A stretch of DNA of 64,000 nt from ZC4RG19 sp017577565 (GTDB taxonomy: Bacteria > Actinomycetota > Acidimicrobiia > Acidimicrobiales > VFJN01). Under the pieces are notes generated by a model that saw only the letters and a program-made list of their open reading frames with translations, did no database searches and was not told the DNA's origin. The translations under genes were made by a program, and so were the position numbers. Positions 42,602 to 50,965 of this stretch are shown one piece after another; positions within the stretch are counted from its first letter, which is position 1, and each line of letters begins with the position of its first letter. Location: positions 53,174-117,173 of the forward strand of contig VSCH01000004.1 of assembly GCA_047459075.1 (NCBI GenBank). The letters run 5' to 3'.

Positions 42602-43975
42602 ATGCCCGGACGCCTCCTGGTCGTCGGCGGCGACGCCGCCGGCATGAGCGCCGCCATGCAGGTGCGCCGCCGGCAGCCCGACCGCGAGATCGTCGTGCTC
42701 GAGCGGGGGCGCTGGACGAGCTACTCGGCCTGCGGCATCCCCTACCTGGTCGGCGGGCTGGTCGACGACGTCGGCGACCTGGTGGCCCGCAGCCCGGAGA
42801 CCTTCCGTCGCGACCACGACGTCGACGTGCGGCTCGGCCACGAGGTCCGGGGGATCGACCTCGACGCCCGCGAGGTCGAGGCCTGGGACGACGAGGGCGG
42901 CCGGACCGTGCGGGTCGGCTTCGACGAGCTGCACCTCGCGACCGGGGCCCGGCCGCTGCGACCGCCGCTGCCGGGCATCGACCACCCGATGGTGCACGGG
43001 GTCCAGACCCTCGACGACGCGGTGGCCGTCGAGGCCCGGGTGGCCGGCGCCCGGCGGGTGACGGTCGTCGGCGGCGGCTACATCGGGCTGGAGATGGCCG
43101 AGGCGTTCGTGCGCCGGGGGCGGGAGGTCACCCTCGTCGAGGCCGCCGGCCAGCTCATGCCGACGCTCGACGCGGACGTCGCCGCCCCGCTCGTCCCGGC
43201 ACTGGAGGGCCTGGGCGTCGACGTGCGGCTCGGCACGCCGCTGGAGGCGGTCGAGGACGGCGCCGTCGTCGCCGGGGGCGAGCGCATCCCGACCGACCTC
43301 GTCGTGCTCGGCCTCGGCGTGCGGCCCAACGCCGAGCTGGCGGCGGACGCCGGCGTCGAGGTCGGCGTGCGGGGGGCGATCCGGGTCGACCGCCGCCAGC
43401 GCACCTCGGCCGAGGGCGTCTGGGCCGCCGGCGACTGCTGCGAGTCGCACCACCTGGTCGCCCGGGCGCCGGTCCACGTGGCGCTGGGCACGGTCGCCAA
43501 CAAGCAGGGGCGCACGGCGGGCATCAACATCGCCGGCGGCTACGCCACCTTCCCCGGCGTGCTGGGCACCGCGGTCACGAAGGTGTGCGACGTCGAGATC
43601 GGCCGCACCGGCCTGTCGCTGGCCGAGTGCCGGCGCTACGGCTTCGAGGCGGTGGAGGCGACCGTCGAGGGCGAGACCCGGGCCGGCTACCTGCCCGAGC
43701 GCAAGCCGATCACGGTCAAGGCGCTCGCCGAGGTGGGCACCGGCCGGCTGCTCGGCGCGCAGATCGTCGGCACCGAGGGCACGGCCAAGCGCATCGACGT
43801 GCTGGCCACCGCCATCCAGGCCGGGCTGACCGCGGCCGAGGTGGTCGACCTCGACCTCGGCTACGCCCCGCCCTTCGGCCCCGTCTGGGACCCGGTGCAC
43901 CTGGTCGCCCGCCAGCTCCTCCGGGCGCTGGTCGAGGGCCCCGAGCGGGCCACCGGTACGCTCGACCGCCCATGA
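42602..43975 (+). CDS. CoA-disulfide-reductase-like flavoprotein
   Basis: A 457-residue pyridine nucleotide-disulfide oxidoreductase. FAD and NAD(P)H Rossmann motifs are VVGGDAAGMSAAMQ (near 5) and VTVVGGGYIGLEMAEAF (near 155), and the single redox cysteine lies in SYSACGIPYLVGG (Cys near 44), as in CoA-disulfide reductase, persulfide reductase and NADH oxidase. The rhodanese or C-terminal Tyr markers that would separate these cannot be decided by eye. It overlaps glnB by ATGA, so flavoprotein and nitrogen regulator are co-expressed. Confidence 0.88.
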   Translation: MPGRLLVVGGDAAGMSAAMQVRRRQPDREIVVLERGRWTSYSACGIPYLVGGLVDDVGDLVARSPETFRRDHDVDVRLGHEVRGIDLDAREVEAWDDEGGRTVRVGFDELHLATGARPLRPPLPGIDHPMVHGVQTLDDAVAVEARVAGARRVTVVGGGYIGLEMAEAFVRRGREVTLVEAAGQLMPTLDADVAAPLVPALEGLGVDVRLGTPLEAVEDGAVVAGGERIPTDLVVLGLGVRPNAELAADAGVEVGVRGAIRVDRRQRTSAEGVWAAGDCCESHHLVARAPVHVALGTVANKQGRTAGINIAGGYATFPGVLGTAVTKVCDVEIGRTGLSLAECRRYGFEAVEATVEGETRAGYLPERKPITVKALAEVGTGRLLGAQIVGTEGTAKRIDVLATAIQAGLTAAEVVDLDLGYAPPFGPVWDPVHLVARQLLRALVEGPERATGTLDRP

Positions 43976-44313
43976 AGCTCATCACCGCGATCGTCAAGCC
44001 GTCCAAGCTCGACGAGGTCAAGGGCGCCCTCGAGGGCGCCGGCGTCACCGGCATGACGGTCACCGAGGTGCAGGGCTTCGGGCGCCAGGCGGGGCACACC
44101 GAGGTCTACCGGGGCGCCGAGTACACGATCGACCTCGTGCCCAAGGTCCGCATCGACGTGCTGGCCGACGACGGCGACGTCGACCGCCTCGTCGAGGCGG
44201 TCACCGAGGCCGCCCGCACCGGGAGGATCGGCGACGGGAAGCTGTGGGTGACCGACGTCGACCGCGTCGTGCGCATCCGCACCGGCGAGCACGGCCGGGA
44301 CGCCCTCCGATGA
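43972..44313 (+). CDS. glnB: Nitrogen regulatory protein PII
   Basis: A 113-residue trimeric signal protein that binds ATP/ADP and 2-oxoglutarate. The T-loop keeps Tyr51 in EVYRGAEYTIDL, the modification site (adenylylation in actinobacteria, uridylylation elsewhere). The B-loop TGRIGDGKLWV and C-loop region VVRIRTGE are intact. It is followed, with ATGA overlap, by glnD, but the usual actinobacterial partner amtB is not upstream; a flavoprotein takes that place. Confidence 0.96.
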   Translation: MKLITAIVKPSKLDEVKGALEGAGVTGMTVTEVQGFGRQAGHTEVYRGAEYTIDLVPKVRIDVLADDGDVDRLVEAVTEAARTGRIGDGKLWVTDVDRVVRIRTGEHGRDALR

Positions 44314-46604
44314 CGATCGCCGCCACGCGCGCCCAGCTCGCCGCCGACGACACGCTGGTCGGGCGGGCGCTGTGCGCGGCGTGGACGGCGGCGGTCGACC
44401 GCTGGCTGGCCGGGCTCGTCGACGACGCCCTCGCGGGCGGCGACCCCCGGGGCGTCGCCCTGGCGGCGGTCGGCGGCTACGGCCGGGGCGAGCTGTCGCT
44501 CCAGTCCGACATCGACGTCGTGCTGCTGCACGCCGGCCGCGACGACGTCGGCGAGCTGGCCGACCGCATCTGGTACCCGGTGTGGGACGCCCGCCTGAAG
44601 CTCGGCCACGCGGTGCGCACGGTCAACGAGGCGCTGGCGCTGGCCGCCGACGACCTGGACACCGCCACCAGCCTGCTGCAGGTGCGGCACCTCGCCGGCG
44701 ACCCGGCGCTGACCGCCGAGCTGGCCACGAAGGCCGAGCTGCGGTGGCGCAAGCGGCCCCGCCGGGCGCTGGCGGCCCTGGCGGCGCGGGTGCGCGAGCG
44801 GCACCGGCGGGTCGGCGAGGTGGCCTTCCTGCTCGAGCCCGACCTGAAGGAGGGCCGGGGCGGGCTGCGGGACGTCCACGCCCTCGACTGGGCGCAGGCG
44901 GCCCGCTCGATCCTGTGGGAGACCGACGAGGCGGCGCTGCGGGCGGCGTACGACACGCTGCTCGCCGTGCGGGTCGAGCTGCACCGCCAGACCGGCCGGC
45001 CCGGCGACCAGCTGCTGCTGCAGGAGCAGGACGGGGTGGCCGGCGCCCTCGGCTACGAGGACGCCGACGCGCTCATGCGGGCCGTCGCCGCCGCCGCCCG
45101 GACCATCGCGTGGACGAGCGACGACGCGTGGTCGCGCATCGAGAGCTCGATCGCCGGCCCCTTCGCCCGGGCCCGCCGCAGCCGCGACCTGGGCGGCGGC
45201 CTCCGCCTGCGGGACGGCGAGGTGGCGATCGCCGACGCCGCCGACGTCGCCGGCGACCCCTCCCTGGCGCTGCGCGCCGCCGCCGCGGCCGCGGCGCGGG
45301 GCACCCGGCTCGAGCGCCGGTCGCTGGCCCGGCTGGCCGCCGAGGCACCGCCGCCCCCCGAGCCGTGGGACGCGGCCACCCGGGAGGCGCTCGTCGAGCT
45401 GCTGGCGGCCGGCCCGCCGGCCGTGCCCCTGCTGGAGGCGCTCGACCAGCAGGGCGTGTGGGAGCGCTACCTGCCCGAGTGGGCGAGCGTGCGCAGCCGC
45501 CCGCAGCGCAACGCCGTCCACCGGTTCACCGTCGACCGCCACCTGTGGGAGGCGGCCACCGGCGCCGCCGCGCTCGCCGGCCGGGTGGCCCGCCCCGACC
45601 TGCTGCTCGTCGGCGCGCTGCTGCACGACATCGGCAAGGGGCAGCCGGGCGACCACACCGAGGCGGGCGTCGAGATCGTCGCCCGCCTCGCCCCCCGGAT
45701 GGGCTTCGACGAGCGGGACAGCGAGGTGCTGGTCGCCCTCGTCCGCCTCCACCTGCTGCTGCCCGAGGTCGCGACCCGGCGCGACATCGACGACCCGGCC
45801 ACCATCGCCGGCGTCGCCGAGGCGGTCGGGTCCCGGGAGGTGCTCGAGCTGCTCGCCGCCCTGACCGAGGCCGACGCGCTGGCGACGGGCCCGGCCGCCT
45901 GGACCGAGTGGCGGGCGGGCCTGGTGCGGGCGCTCGTGGCCCGGGTCGACCACGTGCTGGGCGGGGGCGACCCCCGGGCCGTCGCCGAGCCCTTCCCGAC
46001 GCCCGCCCAGCGGGCCCTGCTCGCCGCCGGGCGGACCTCGATCACGACCGAGGAGGACCGGCTCACCGTCGTCGCCCCCGACCGGCCGGGCCTGTTCAGC
46101 CGGGTCGCCGGCGTCCTCGCCCTGCACGGCCTCGACGTCGTCCAGGCGGCGGCCGCCAGCGAGGGCGGCTGGGCGATCGAGGAGTTCCGGGTCCAGTCCA
46201 GCTTCGGCCCGACCTTCAGCTGGGACCGGGTGGTGGCCGACGTGGACCGGGCGCTGTCGGGCCGGCTGGCCGTCGGCGCCCGGCTGGCCGAGCGGGCCCG
46301 CACCTACGGCCGCCGCCGCTCGGTGGTGCCCGTCGGCGACCCCGAGGTGCTCTTCGACCTCGAGGCCTCGGACGACGCCACGGTCGTCGAGGTCCACGCC
46401 GCCGACGCGGTCGGCCTGCTCTACCGGGTGACGAGCGCGCTGGCCGACCTCGACCTCGACATCGTCCGGGCCAAGGTGCAGACCCTCGGCCCCCGGGTCG
46501 TCGACGCGTTCTCGGTGCGGTCGCCCCGGGTCGGCAAGGTGACCGACCCCGCCGTGCTGGCCGAGATCGAGCGGGCCCTGCTCCACGCCCTGGCCGAGGT
46601 CTGA
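44310..46604 (+). CDS. glnD: Bifunctional PII nucleotidyltransferase/nucleotidyl-removing enzyme GlnD
   Basis: A 764-residue enzyme that attaches and removes a nucleotide from PII. Domains in order: nucleotidyltransferase with GGYGRGELSLQSDIDVV (residues ~55-71), a helical GlnD linker (DLKEGRGGLRDVHAL), an HD domain with LLHDIGKG and DHTEAG (~residues 435-455), and two C-terminal ACT domains (VVAPDRPGLFSRVAGV near 590; VHAADAVGLLYRVTSAL near 695). All catalytic residues appear present, so both activities are expected. Coupled to glnB. Confidence 0.96.
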   Translation: MTIAATRAQLAADDTLVGRALCAAWTAAVDRWLAGLVDDALAGGDPRGVALAAVGGYGRGELSLQSDIDVVLLHAGRDDVGELADRIWYPVWDARLKLGHAVRTVNEALALAADDLDTATSLLQVRHLAGDPALTAELATKAELRWRKRPRRALAALAARVRERHRRVGEVAFLLEPDLKEGRGGLRDVHALDWAQAARSILWETDEAALRAAYDTLLAVRVELHRQTGRPGDQLLLQEQDGVAGALGYEDADALMRAVAAAARTIAWTSDDAWSRIESSIAGPFARARRSRDLGGGLRLRDGEVAIADAADVAGDPSLALRAAAAAAARGTRLERRSLARLAAEAPPPPEPWDAATREALVELLAAGPPAVPLLEALDQQGVWERYLPEWASVRSRPQRNAVHRFTVDRHLWEAATGAAALAGRVARPDLLLVGALLHDIGKGQPGDHTEAGVEIVARLAPRMGFDERDSEVLVALVRLHLLLPEVATRRDIDDPATIAGVAEAVGSREVLELLAALTEADALATGPAAWTEWRAGLVRALVARVDHVLGGGDPRAVAEPFPTPAQRALLAAGRTSITTEEDRLTVVAPDRPGLFSRVAGVLALHGLDVVQAAAASEGGWAIEEFRVQSSFGPTFSWDRVVADVDRALSGRLAVGARLAERARTYGRRRSVVPVGDPEVLFDLEASDDATVVEVHAADAVGLLYRVTSALADLDLDIVRAKVQTLGPRVVDAFSVRSPRVGKVTDPAVLAEIERALLHALAEV

Positions 46605-46631
46605 GGCGGCCGCTCGGCGCGGTCGCGCCGC

Positions 46632-46637
46632 TAGGGT
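46632..46637 (+). promoter_or_regulatory. -10 hexamer TAGGGT of the Nudix gene
   Basis: TAGGGT, 7 nt before GTG 46645. Confidence 0.5.
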
Positions 46638-46644
46638 CCCTGCC

Positions 46645-47337
46645 GTGAGCCGGAGGTTGCCGCCCACCCGCCAGGACCTCATCCGCTGGGCCGAGGCGCT
46701 GTCGGCCATCGCCCGGACCGGCCTCGGCTTCACCGAGAACCTCTACGAGCGCGAGCGCTTCCAGGAGGTGCTCGCGGTGGCCGGCGACATCCGCGCCGCC
46801 GCCGAGGCCGACGAGGAGTTCGACGCCGAGCACTACGTCGACGAGTGGATGCGGGGCGTCGGCAAGGGCGTCGCCGGCTACGTGACACCGAAGGTCGCCG
46901 TCGGGGCGGTCGTCCACAACGACGACAAGGAGATCCTGCTCGTGCAGCGGGCGGACAGCGGCATCTGGCTCTACCCCACGGGCTGGGCCGACGTCGGCTA
47001 CTCGGCCAGCGAGATCGCGGTCAAGGAGGTGAAGGAGGAGACCGGCATCGACTGCGTGCCGGTGCGCCTCATCGCCCTGCTCGACGGCCTGCGGCTCGGC
47101 TTCACCCGGGTCCCGCTCTACAGCCTGGTGTTCCTGTGCCGGGCGACGGGCGGCGAGCTGGCGGCCCACCCGCTGGAGACGAGCGACGTCGGCTGGTTCG
47201 CCCGGGACGCGATGCCCGAGCCGCTGGCCGGGGCCGACCAGTGGCTGGACCACGCCTACCGGGCCATCGACGGCGAGCCGGTGAACGTCCTCTACGACGA
47301 GCCCCGGGAGCGCCCCTGGGCGGGGAGCCCGGGCTGA
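46645..47337 (+). CDS. NUDIX hydrolase with N-terminal NUDIX-associated domain
   Basis: A 230-residue hydrolase of nucleoside-diphosphate derivatives. Residues ~1-60 form a helical domain of the type that precedes some Nudix domains (LIRWAEALSAIARTGLGFTENLYERERF). The Nudix box is GYSASEIAVKEVKEETGI near residue 118-135, with Lys in place of the usual Arg but both catalytic Glu kept. The exact substrate (NDP-sugar, ADP-ribose or other) is unknown. GTG start 7 nt after TAGGGT. Confidence 0.87.
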   Translation: MSRRLPPTRQDLIRWAEALSAIARTGLGFTENLYERERFQEVLAVAGDIRAAAEADEEFDAEHYVDEWMRGVGKGVAGYVTPKVAVGAVVHNDDKEILLVQRADSGIWLYPTGWADVGYSASEIAVKEVKEETGIDCVPVRLIALLDGLRLGFTRVPLYSLVFLCRATGGELAAHPLETSDVGWFARDAMPEPLAGADQWLDHAYRAIDGEPVNVLYDEPRERPWAGSPG

Positions 47338-47344
47338 GCGGGGG

Positions 47345-48046
47345 TCAGCCCGCCGGCTGGGGCCGGAGGGACACGGCGCAGCGCACGTAGCTCCAGCAGG
47401 CGCTGGCCAGCATTGCCAGCTTCGTCGCGTGGCCGACGACGGGGCTGGCCAGCTTCTCCTCCTTGGTGCGGTGCCACAGGCCCGGCAGCACCCGGTCGTG
47501 GCGCACCAGGCCCTGCCGGGCGACGAGGGTGTTCAGCGCCGCCTCGACCCGGTAGCCGTGGACGTCGGCCAGCTCGAGGGCCTCGAACAGCTCCCGTCGC
47601 AGCGCCCGCTGGCCGGTGAGCACCGGCAGGCTGGTCAGGAACAGCGGGTTGGCGAGGGGCCCTCGGTCGAACAGGCCGCAGGCCATGTCGGCGCGGCCCT
47701 CGAGGACGGTGGTCACGAGGTCGTCGATGTGCTCGGGCCGCAGGCCGACGAGGTCGGCGTCGAGGAAGACGAGGATCTCGGCCTCGGGGGTGGCGGCCAC
47801 GCCGGCCCGCAGCGCCTCGCCCTTGCCGGGCGTCGGCTCGTGGACGACGCGGGCCCCGTGCGCGGCGGCGACGGCCGCGGTGTCGTCCGTGGAGGCGTTG
47901 TCGACCACGACCACCTCGTCGACGGTCCGCGCGTCGAGCGCGGCGTAGACGACGGCCCCGACGGTGGCCGCCTCGTTCCACGCCGGGATGATGGCGGCGA
48001 CGGAGGGAGAGGAAGTATGTCGCGGAGAGTGCTCGCCCTTTGACAT
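47345..48046 (-). CDS. Glycosyltransferase family 2
   Basis: A 233-residue GT-A glycosyltransferase: VAAIIPAWNEAATVG at the start, VVVVDNASTDDTAAVA, and the metal-binding DAD in VFLDADLVGL near 95. TPGKGEALRAG and the short, single-domain form resemble glucosyl-3-phosphoglycerate synthase and polyisoprenyl-glycan transferases, but acceptor and donor are open. A weak C-terminal hydrophobic segment (ATKLAMLASACWSYV) may touch the membrane. Convergent with the Nudix gene, 7 bp apart. Confidence 0.87.
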   Translation of the reverse strand: MSKGEHSPRHTSSPSVAAIIPAWNEAATVGAVVYAALDARTVDEVVVVDNASTDDTAAVAAAHGARVVHEPTPGKGEALRAGVAATPEAEILVFLDADLVGLRPEHIDDLVTTVLEGRADMACGLFDRGPLANPLFLTSLPVLTGQRALRRELFEALELADVHGYRVEAALNTLVARQGLVRHDRVLPGLWHRTKEEKLASPVVGHATKLAMLASACWSYVRCAVSLRPQPAG

Positions 48047-48164
48047 GCGGTGGACAACATTAACGGCGCGATCTCCGACCCCTCGAAAGCCCTGGCCACG
48101 TCGTCGGGGTCCGGCGGCCCGGCGCCGGTGCCGCGGGGCGCCGCCGGCCGGACGGGGGCGCTAG

Positions 48165-48181
48165 TCTGACGGTCCGTCAGA
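48165..48181. promoter_or_regulatory. 17-bp palindromic operator (TetR-type), copy A
   Basis: TCTGACGG-T-CCGTCAGA is a perfect inverted repeat; it overlaps the -10 hexamer TAGTCT (48162-48167) and lies 19 bp before the acyl-CoA synthetase start. The same motif recurs at 58097-58113 and 63951-63967. Confidence 0.8.
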
Positions 48182-48199
48182 TACGGAGGGGGAGAGGCT

Positions 48200-49807
48200 G
48201 TGACCGTCGCGGGTACGTCCACGTCCGACCACGCCGCCGAGGCAGCGCGCCTGCACCGCCCGCCGCTGCTGCCCGACCTGCTCGTCACCGCGCTCGAGCG
48301 CAACCTCGACCGGCCGGCCGTCCACATCGACGGCGACGTGCTGACCGGGCGCCAGGTGCGCGACGAGATCAGCCGCTACGCGCAGGCGCTGCGGTCGAAG
48401 GGCCTGGGCAAGGGCAGCCCCCTGGCCGTGCTGGCCCTCAACCGGCCCGAGGTGCTGTTCAACCTCGGGGCCTCGATGATCGTCGGCACCCGGACGACGC
48501 CCCTGCACCCGCTCGGGTCGCTCGACGACCACGCGTACATCCTCGAGGACGCGGGCATCGAGACGCTGGTCTACGACCCCCAGTTCTTCGGCGACCGGGC
48601 CGCCCAGCTCGCCGAGCGGGTGCCGGGCCTGAAGAACCTGCTGGCCTTCGGCCCCCACGAGGCGGGCGACGACTACATCGCGCTGGCCCAGGGCTTCGAC
48701 CCCGAGCCGCTCGTCGCGCCCGACGTCGACCCCGAGGACGTGCCCGGCCTGGCCTACACCGGCGGCACGACCGGCAAGCCCAAGGGCGTCATGGGGTCGT
48801 ACCGCTCGGCCGCCACCATGACCGCCATCCAGATGGCCGAGTGGGAGTGGCCCGACGCGCCCAAGTTCCTCATGTGCACGCCGCTCAGCCACGCCGGCGC
48901 CGCCTTCTTCGTGCCGGTGCTGCTGAGGGGCGGGTCGCTCGTCGTCGTGCCCTACTTCGAGCCCGGGCTGGTGCTGGAGACCATCGAGCGCGAGCGCATC
49001 ACGGCCACGATGGTCGTGCCGACGATGCTCTACGCGCTGCTGGACCACCCCGACTTCGACAAGCGGGACCTGTCCAGCCTCGAGATCGTCTACTACGGCG
49101 CCGCCGCCATGTCGCCCACCCGGCTGCGGGAGGCCATCCAGCGCCTCGGGCCGATCTTCTTCCAGTACTACGGCCAGGCCGAGGCGCCGATGACCATCTG
49201 CGTGCTGCGGCGCGACGAGCACGACGTCGACGACCTCGACCGGCTCGCCAGCTGCGGCCGCCCGGTGCCGTGGGTCCACGTCAAGCTGCTCGACGACGAC
49301 CTCAACGAGGTGCCCCGGGGCGAGCCGGGGGAGATCTGCGTGCGCGGCCCGCTCGTCATGTCGGGCTACTGGAACAAGCCCGACCAGACCGCCGAGGCCC
49401 TCGCCGGCGGGTGGCTGCACACGGGCGACATCGCCCGGGAGGACGAGGACGGCTACCTGACGATCGTCGACCGCAAGAAGGACATGATCGTCACCGGCGG
49501 GTTCAACGTCTTCCCCCGCGAGGTCGAGGACGTGATCTCGTCGCACCCCGCGGTCGCCAACGTGGCCGTCATCGGCGTGCCCGACGACCGCTGGGGCGAG
49601 GCCGTCAAGGCCGTCGTCGTCCTCCGGCCGGGGGCCTCGGTCGAGGCCGAGGAGCTCATCGCGCTGGTCAAGGAGGCCAAGGGCTCGGTCCACGCGCCGA
49701 AGTCGGTCGACTTCGTGGACGAGATCCCGGTCAGCCCGCTGGGCAAGGCCGACAAGAAGGCACTGCGGGCCCGCTACTGGGCGGGCACCGACCGCAACGT
49801 GCACTGA
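48200..49807 (+). CDS. AMP-binding acyl-CoA synthetase
   Basis: A 535-residue adenylate-forming ligase that activates a carboxylic acid with ATP and CoA. The P-loop-like A3 motif is AYTGGTTGKPKGVM (~residue 190), A5 is YYGQAEAPMT, A7 is HTGDIARED and the catalytic lysine A10 is PLGKADKKAL. This resembles medium- or long-chain fatty acyl-CoA ligases (FadD group). The GTG start follows GGAGGGGG. It is a single-gene unit controlled by the palindrome above, so expression is probably induced by an acyl-CoA or fatty acid. Confidence 0.93.
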   Translation: MTVAGTSTSDHAAEAARLHRPPLLPDLLVTALERNLDRPAVHIDGDVLTGRQVRDEISRYAQALRSKGLGKGSPLAVLALNRPEVLFNLGASMIVGTRTTPLHPLGSLDDHAYILEDAGIETLVYDPQFFGDRAAQLAERVPGLKNLLAFGPHEAGDDYIALAQGFDPEPLVAPDVDPEDVPGLAYTGGTTGKPKGVMGSYRSAATMTAIQMAEWEWPDAPKFLMCTPLSHAGAAFFVPVLLRGGSLVVVPYFEPGLVLETIERERITATMVVPTMLYALLDHPDFDKRDLSSLEIVYYGAAAMSPTRLREAIQRLGPIFFQYYGQAEAPMTICVLRRDEHDVDDLDRLASCGRPVPWVHVKLLDDDLNEVPRGEPGEICVRGPLVMSGYWNKPDQTAEALAGGWLHTGDIAREDEDGYLTIVDRKKDMIVTGGFNVFPREVEDVISSHPAVANVAVIGVPDDRWGEAVKAVVVLRPGASVEAEELIALVKEAKGSVHAPKSVDFVDEIPVSPLGKADKKALRARYWAGTDRNVH

Positions 49808-49879
49808 ACCGGGCGCGATCCCGGCGGCGCGCACGCTCCGATCAGGTCATTGGACGCCGGGTCGCCGTCCGCGTAACGT

Positions 49880-50023
49880 CCTGTCGTCTGCTGTCGGCAG
49901 CGAAGTCCGGTCCGAAACCGGCGCTGTCCCGCAACTGTGACCCCCGCTCCGGCGGGGGGAGCCAGGTCGCCTGCCGCCAGCGTGACGAACCAGCTCGCGA
50001 GGACGGGCGCGGTTCGCGACAGG
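49880..50023 (+). promoter_or_regulatory. Cobalamin riboswitch aptamer
   Basis: The conserved core reads CGAAGTCCGG, CCGAAACCGG, CTGTCCCGCAACTGTGACC, then the B12 box AGCCAGGTCGCCTGCCGCC (~49960-49979), matching the cobalamin-riboswitch consensus in order and spacing. P1 closes with CCTGTCG (49880-49886) against CGACAGG (50017-50023). It stands immediately upstream of a B12-import operon. The 5' boundary is approximate. Confidence 0.95.
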
Positions 50024-50066
50024 GGCGTCCTGTCGTCGACTGCCCGCACCCTCGGACGACAGGAGG
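50017..50066 (+). promoter_or_regulatory. Riboswitch expression platform with alternating heptamers
   Basis: CGACAGG (50017-50023) is followed by CCTGTCG (50029-50035) and again CGACAGG (50057-50063). The first two can form a hairpin with a 5-nt loop, or the second two (extended to 10 bp, 50028-50037 with 50055-50064) can bury the AGGAGG ribosome-binding site (50061-50066). With P1 formed, the sequestering pairing is favoured. Confidence 0.8.
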
Positions 50067-50071
50067 TTCCC

Positions 50072-50965
50072 ATGAGAGCGAAGCGCACGTTCGGTGTCGT
50101 GTCCCTGGCCGTCGCCGCCCTGCTCGCGGCCTGCGGCGACGGCTCGTCGGACGCCGAGGGGGCGTCCGCCCCGGCCGAGGAGGCCGACGCGCCCGAGCGG
50201 ATCGTGTCGGTCTCGCCGAGCCTGACCGAGACGCTCTACGCCGTCGGCGCCGGCGACCAGGTCGTCGCCGTCGACGAGTACAGCACCTGGCCGGAGGACG
50301 CACCGGTCACCGACCTGTCGGGCTACGAGCCCAACGTCGAGGCCATCGCCTCCTACGACCCCGACCTCGTCGTCGCGTCCGACCTGCCGCCCGAGGTCGT
50401 CGACGGGCTCGAGGCGCTCGACATCGAGGTCTACCAGGGGCCGGCCGCCGCCACCCTCGAGGAGGTCTTCGCGCAGATCGAGGAGGTCGGCGAGGTCACC
50501 GGTCACGCCGAGGAGGCCGCCGACCTGGTGGACGAGATGCGGGCGGAGATCGACGAGATCCTGCAGGAGGTGCCCGAGCGGGAGGTCCGGCCGACCTACT
50601 ACCACGAGCTCGACGACACGCTGTACACGGTCACCTCGCAGACGTTCATCGGCGAGCTCTACGCCCTGGCCGGCCTGGAGAACGTCGCCGACGCCGCCGA
50701 CCCGAACGGCGAGTTCGGCGGGTACCCCCAGCTGTCGCGGGAGTTCCTCCTCGAGGCGGACCCCGACTTCATCTTCCTGGCCGACGCCCAGTGCTGCGGC
50801 CAGGACGCCGAGACCCTCGCCGCCCGGCCCGGCTTCGCCGACCTGGCAGCCGTGCGGGAGGGCCGGGTGGTCGAGCTGGACGAGGACGTCGCGTCCCGCT
50901 GGGGGCCGCGGGTGGTCGACCTCCTGCGGACGATCGTCGACGCCACCGCGTCGTACGCGCCGTGA
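50072..50965 (+). CDS. btuF: Cobalamin-binding lipoprotein BtuF
   Basis: A 297-residue substrate-binding protein of the helical-backbone (class III) type. Lipobox LLAAC (Cys near residue 21), then ERIVSVSPSLTETLYAVGAGDQVV, the BtuF/FhuD start, and LVVASDLPPEVVDGLEAL. The riboswitch upstream and the downstream partners give the substrate as cobamide or cobinamide. ATG 50072 is 5 nt after AGGAGG. First gene of btuFCD-cobO; it overlaps btuC (GTGA). Confidence 0.93.
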   Translation: MRAKRTFGVVSLAVAALLAACGDGSSDAEGASAPAEEADAPERIVSVSPSLTETLYAVGAGDQVVAVDEYSTWPEDAPVTDLSGYEPNVEAIASYDPDLVVASDLPPEVVDGLEALDIEVYQGPAAATLEEVFAQIEEVGEVTGHAEEAADLVDEMRAEIDEILQEVPEREVRPTYYHELDDTLYTVTSQTFIGELYALAGLENVADAADPNGEFGGYPQLSREFLLEADPDFIFLADAQCCGQDAETLAARPGFADLAAVREGRVVELDEDVASRWGPRVVDLLRTIVDATASYAP

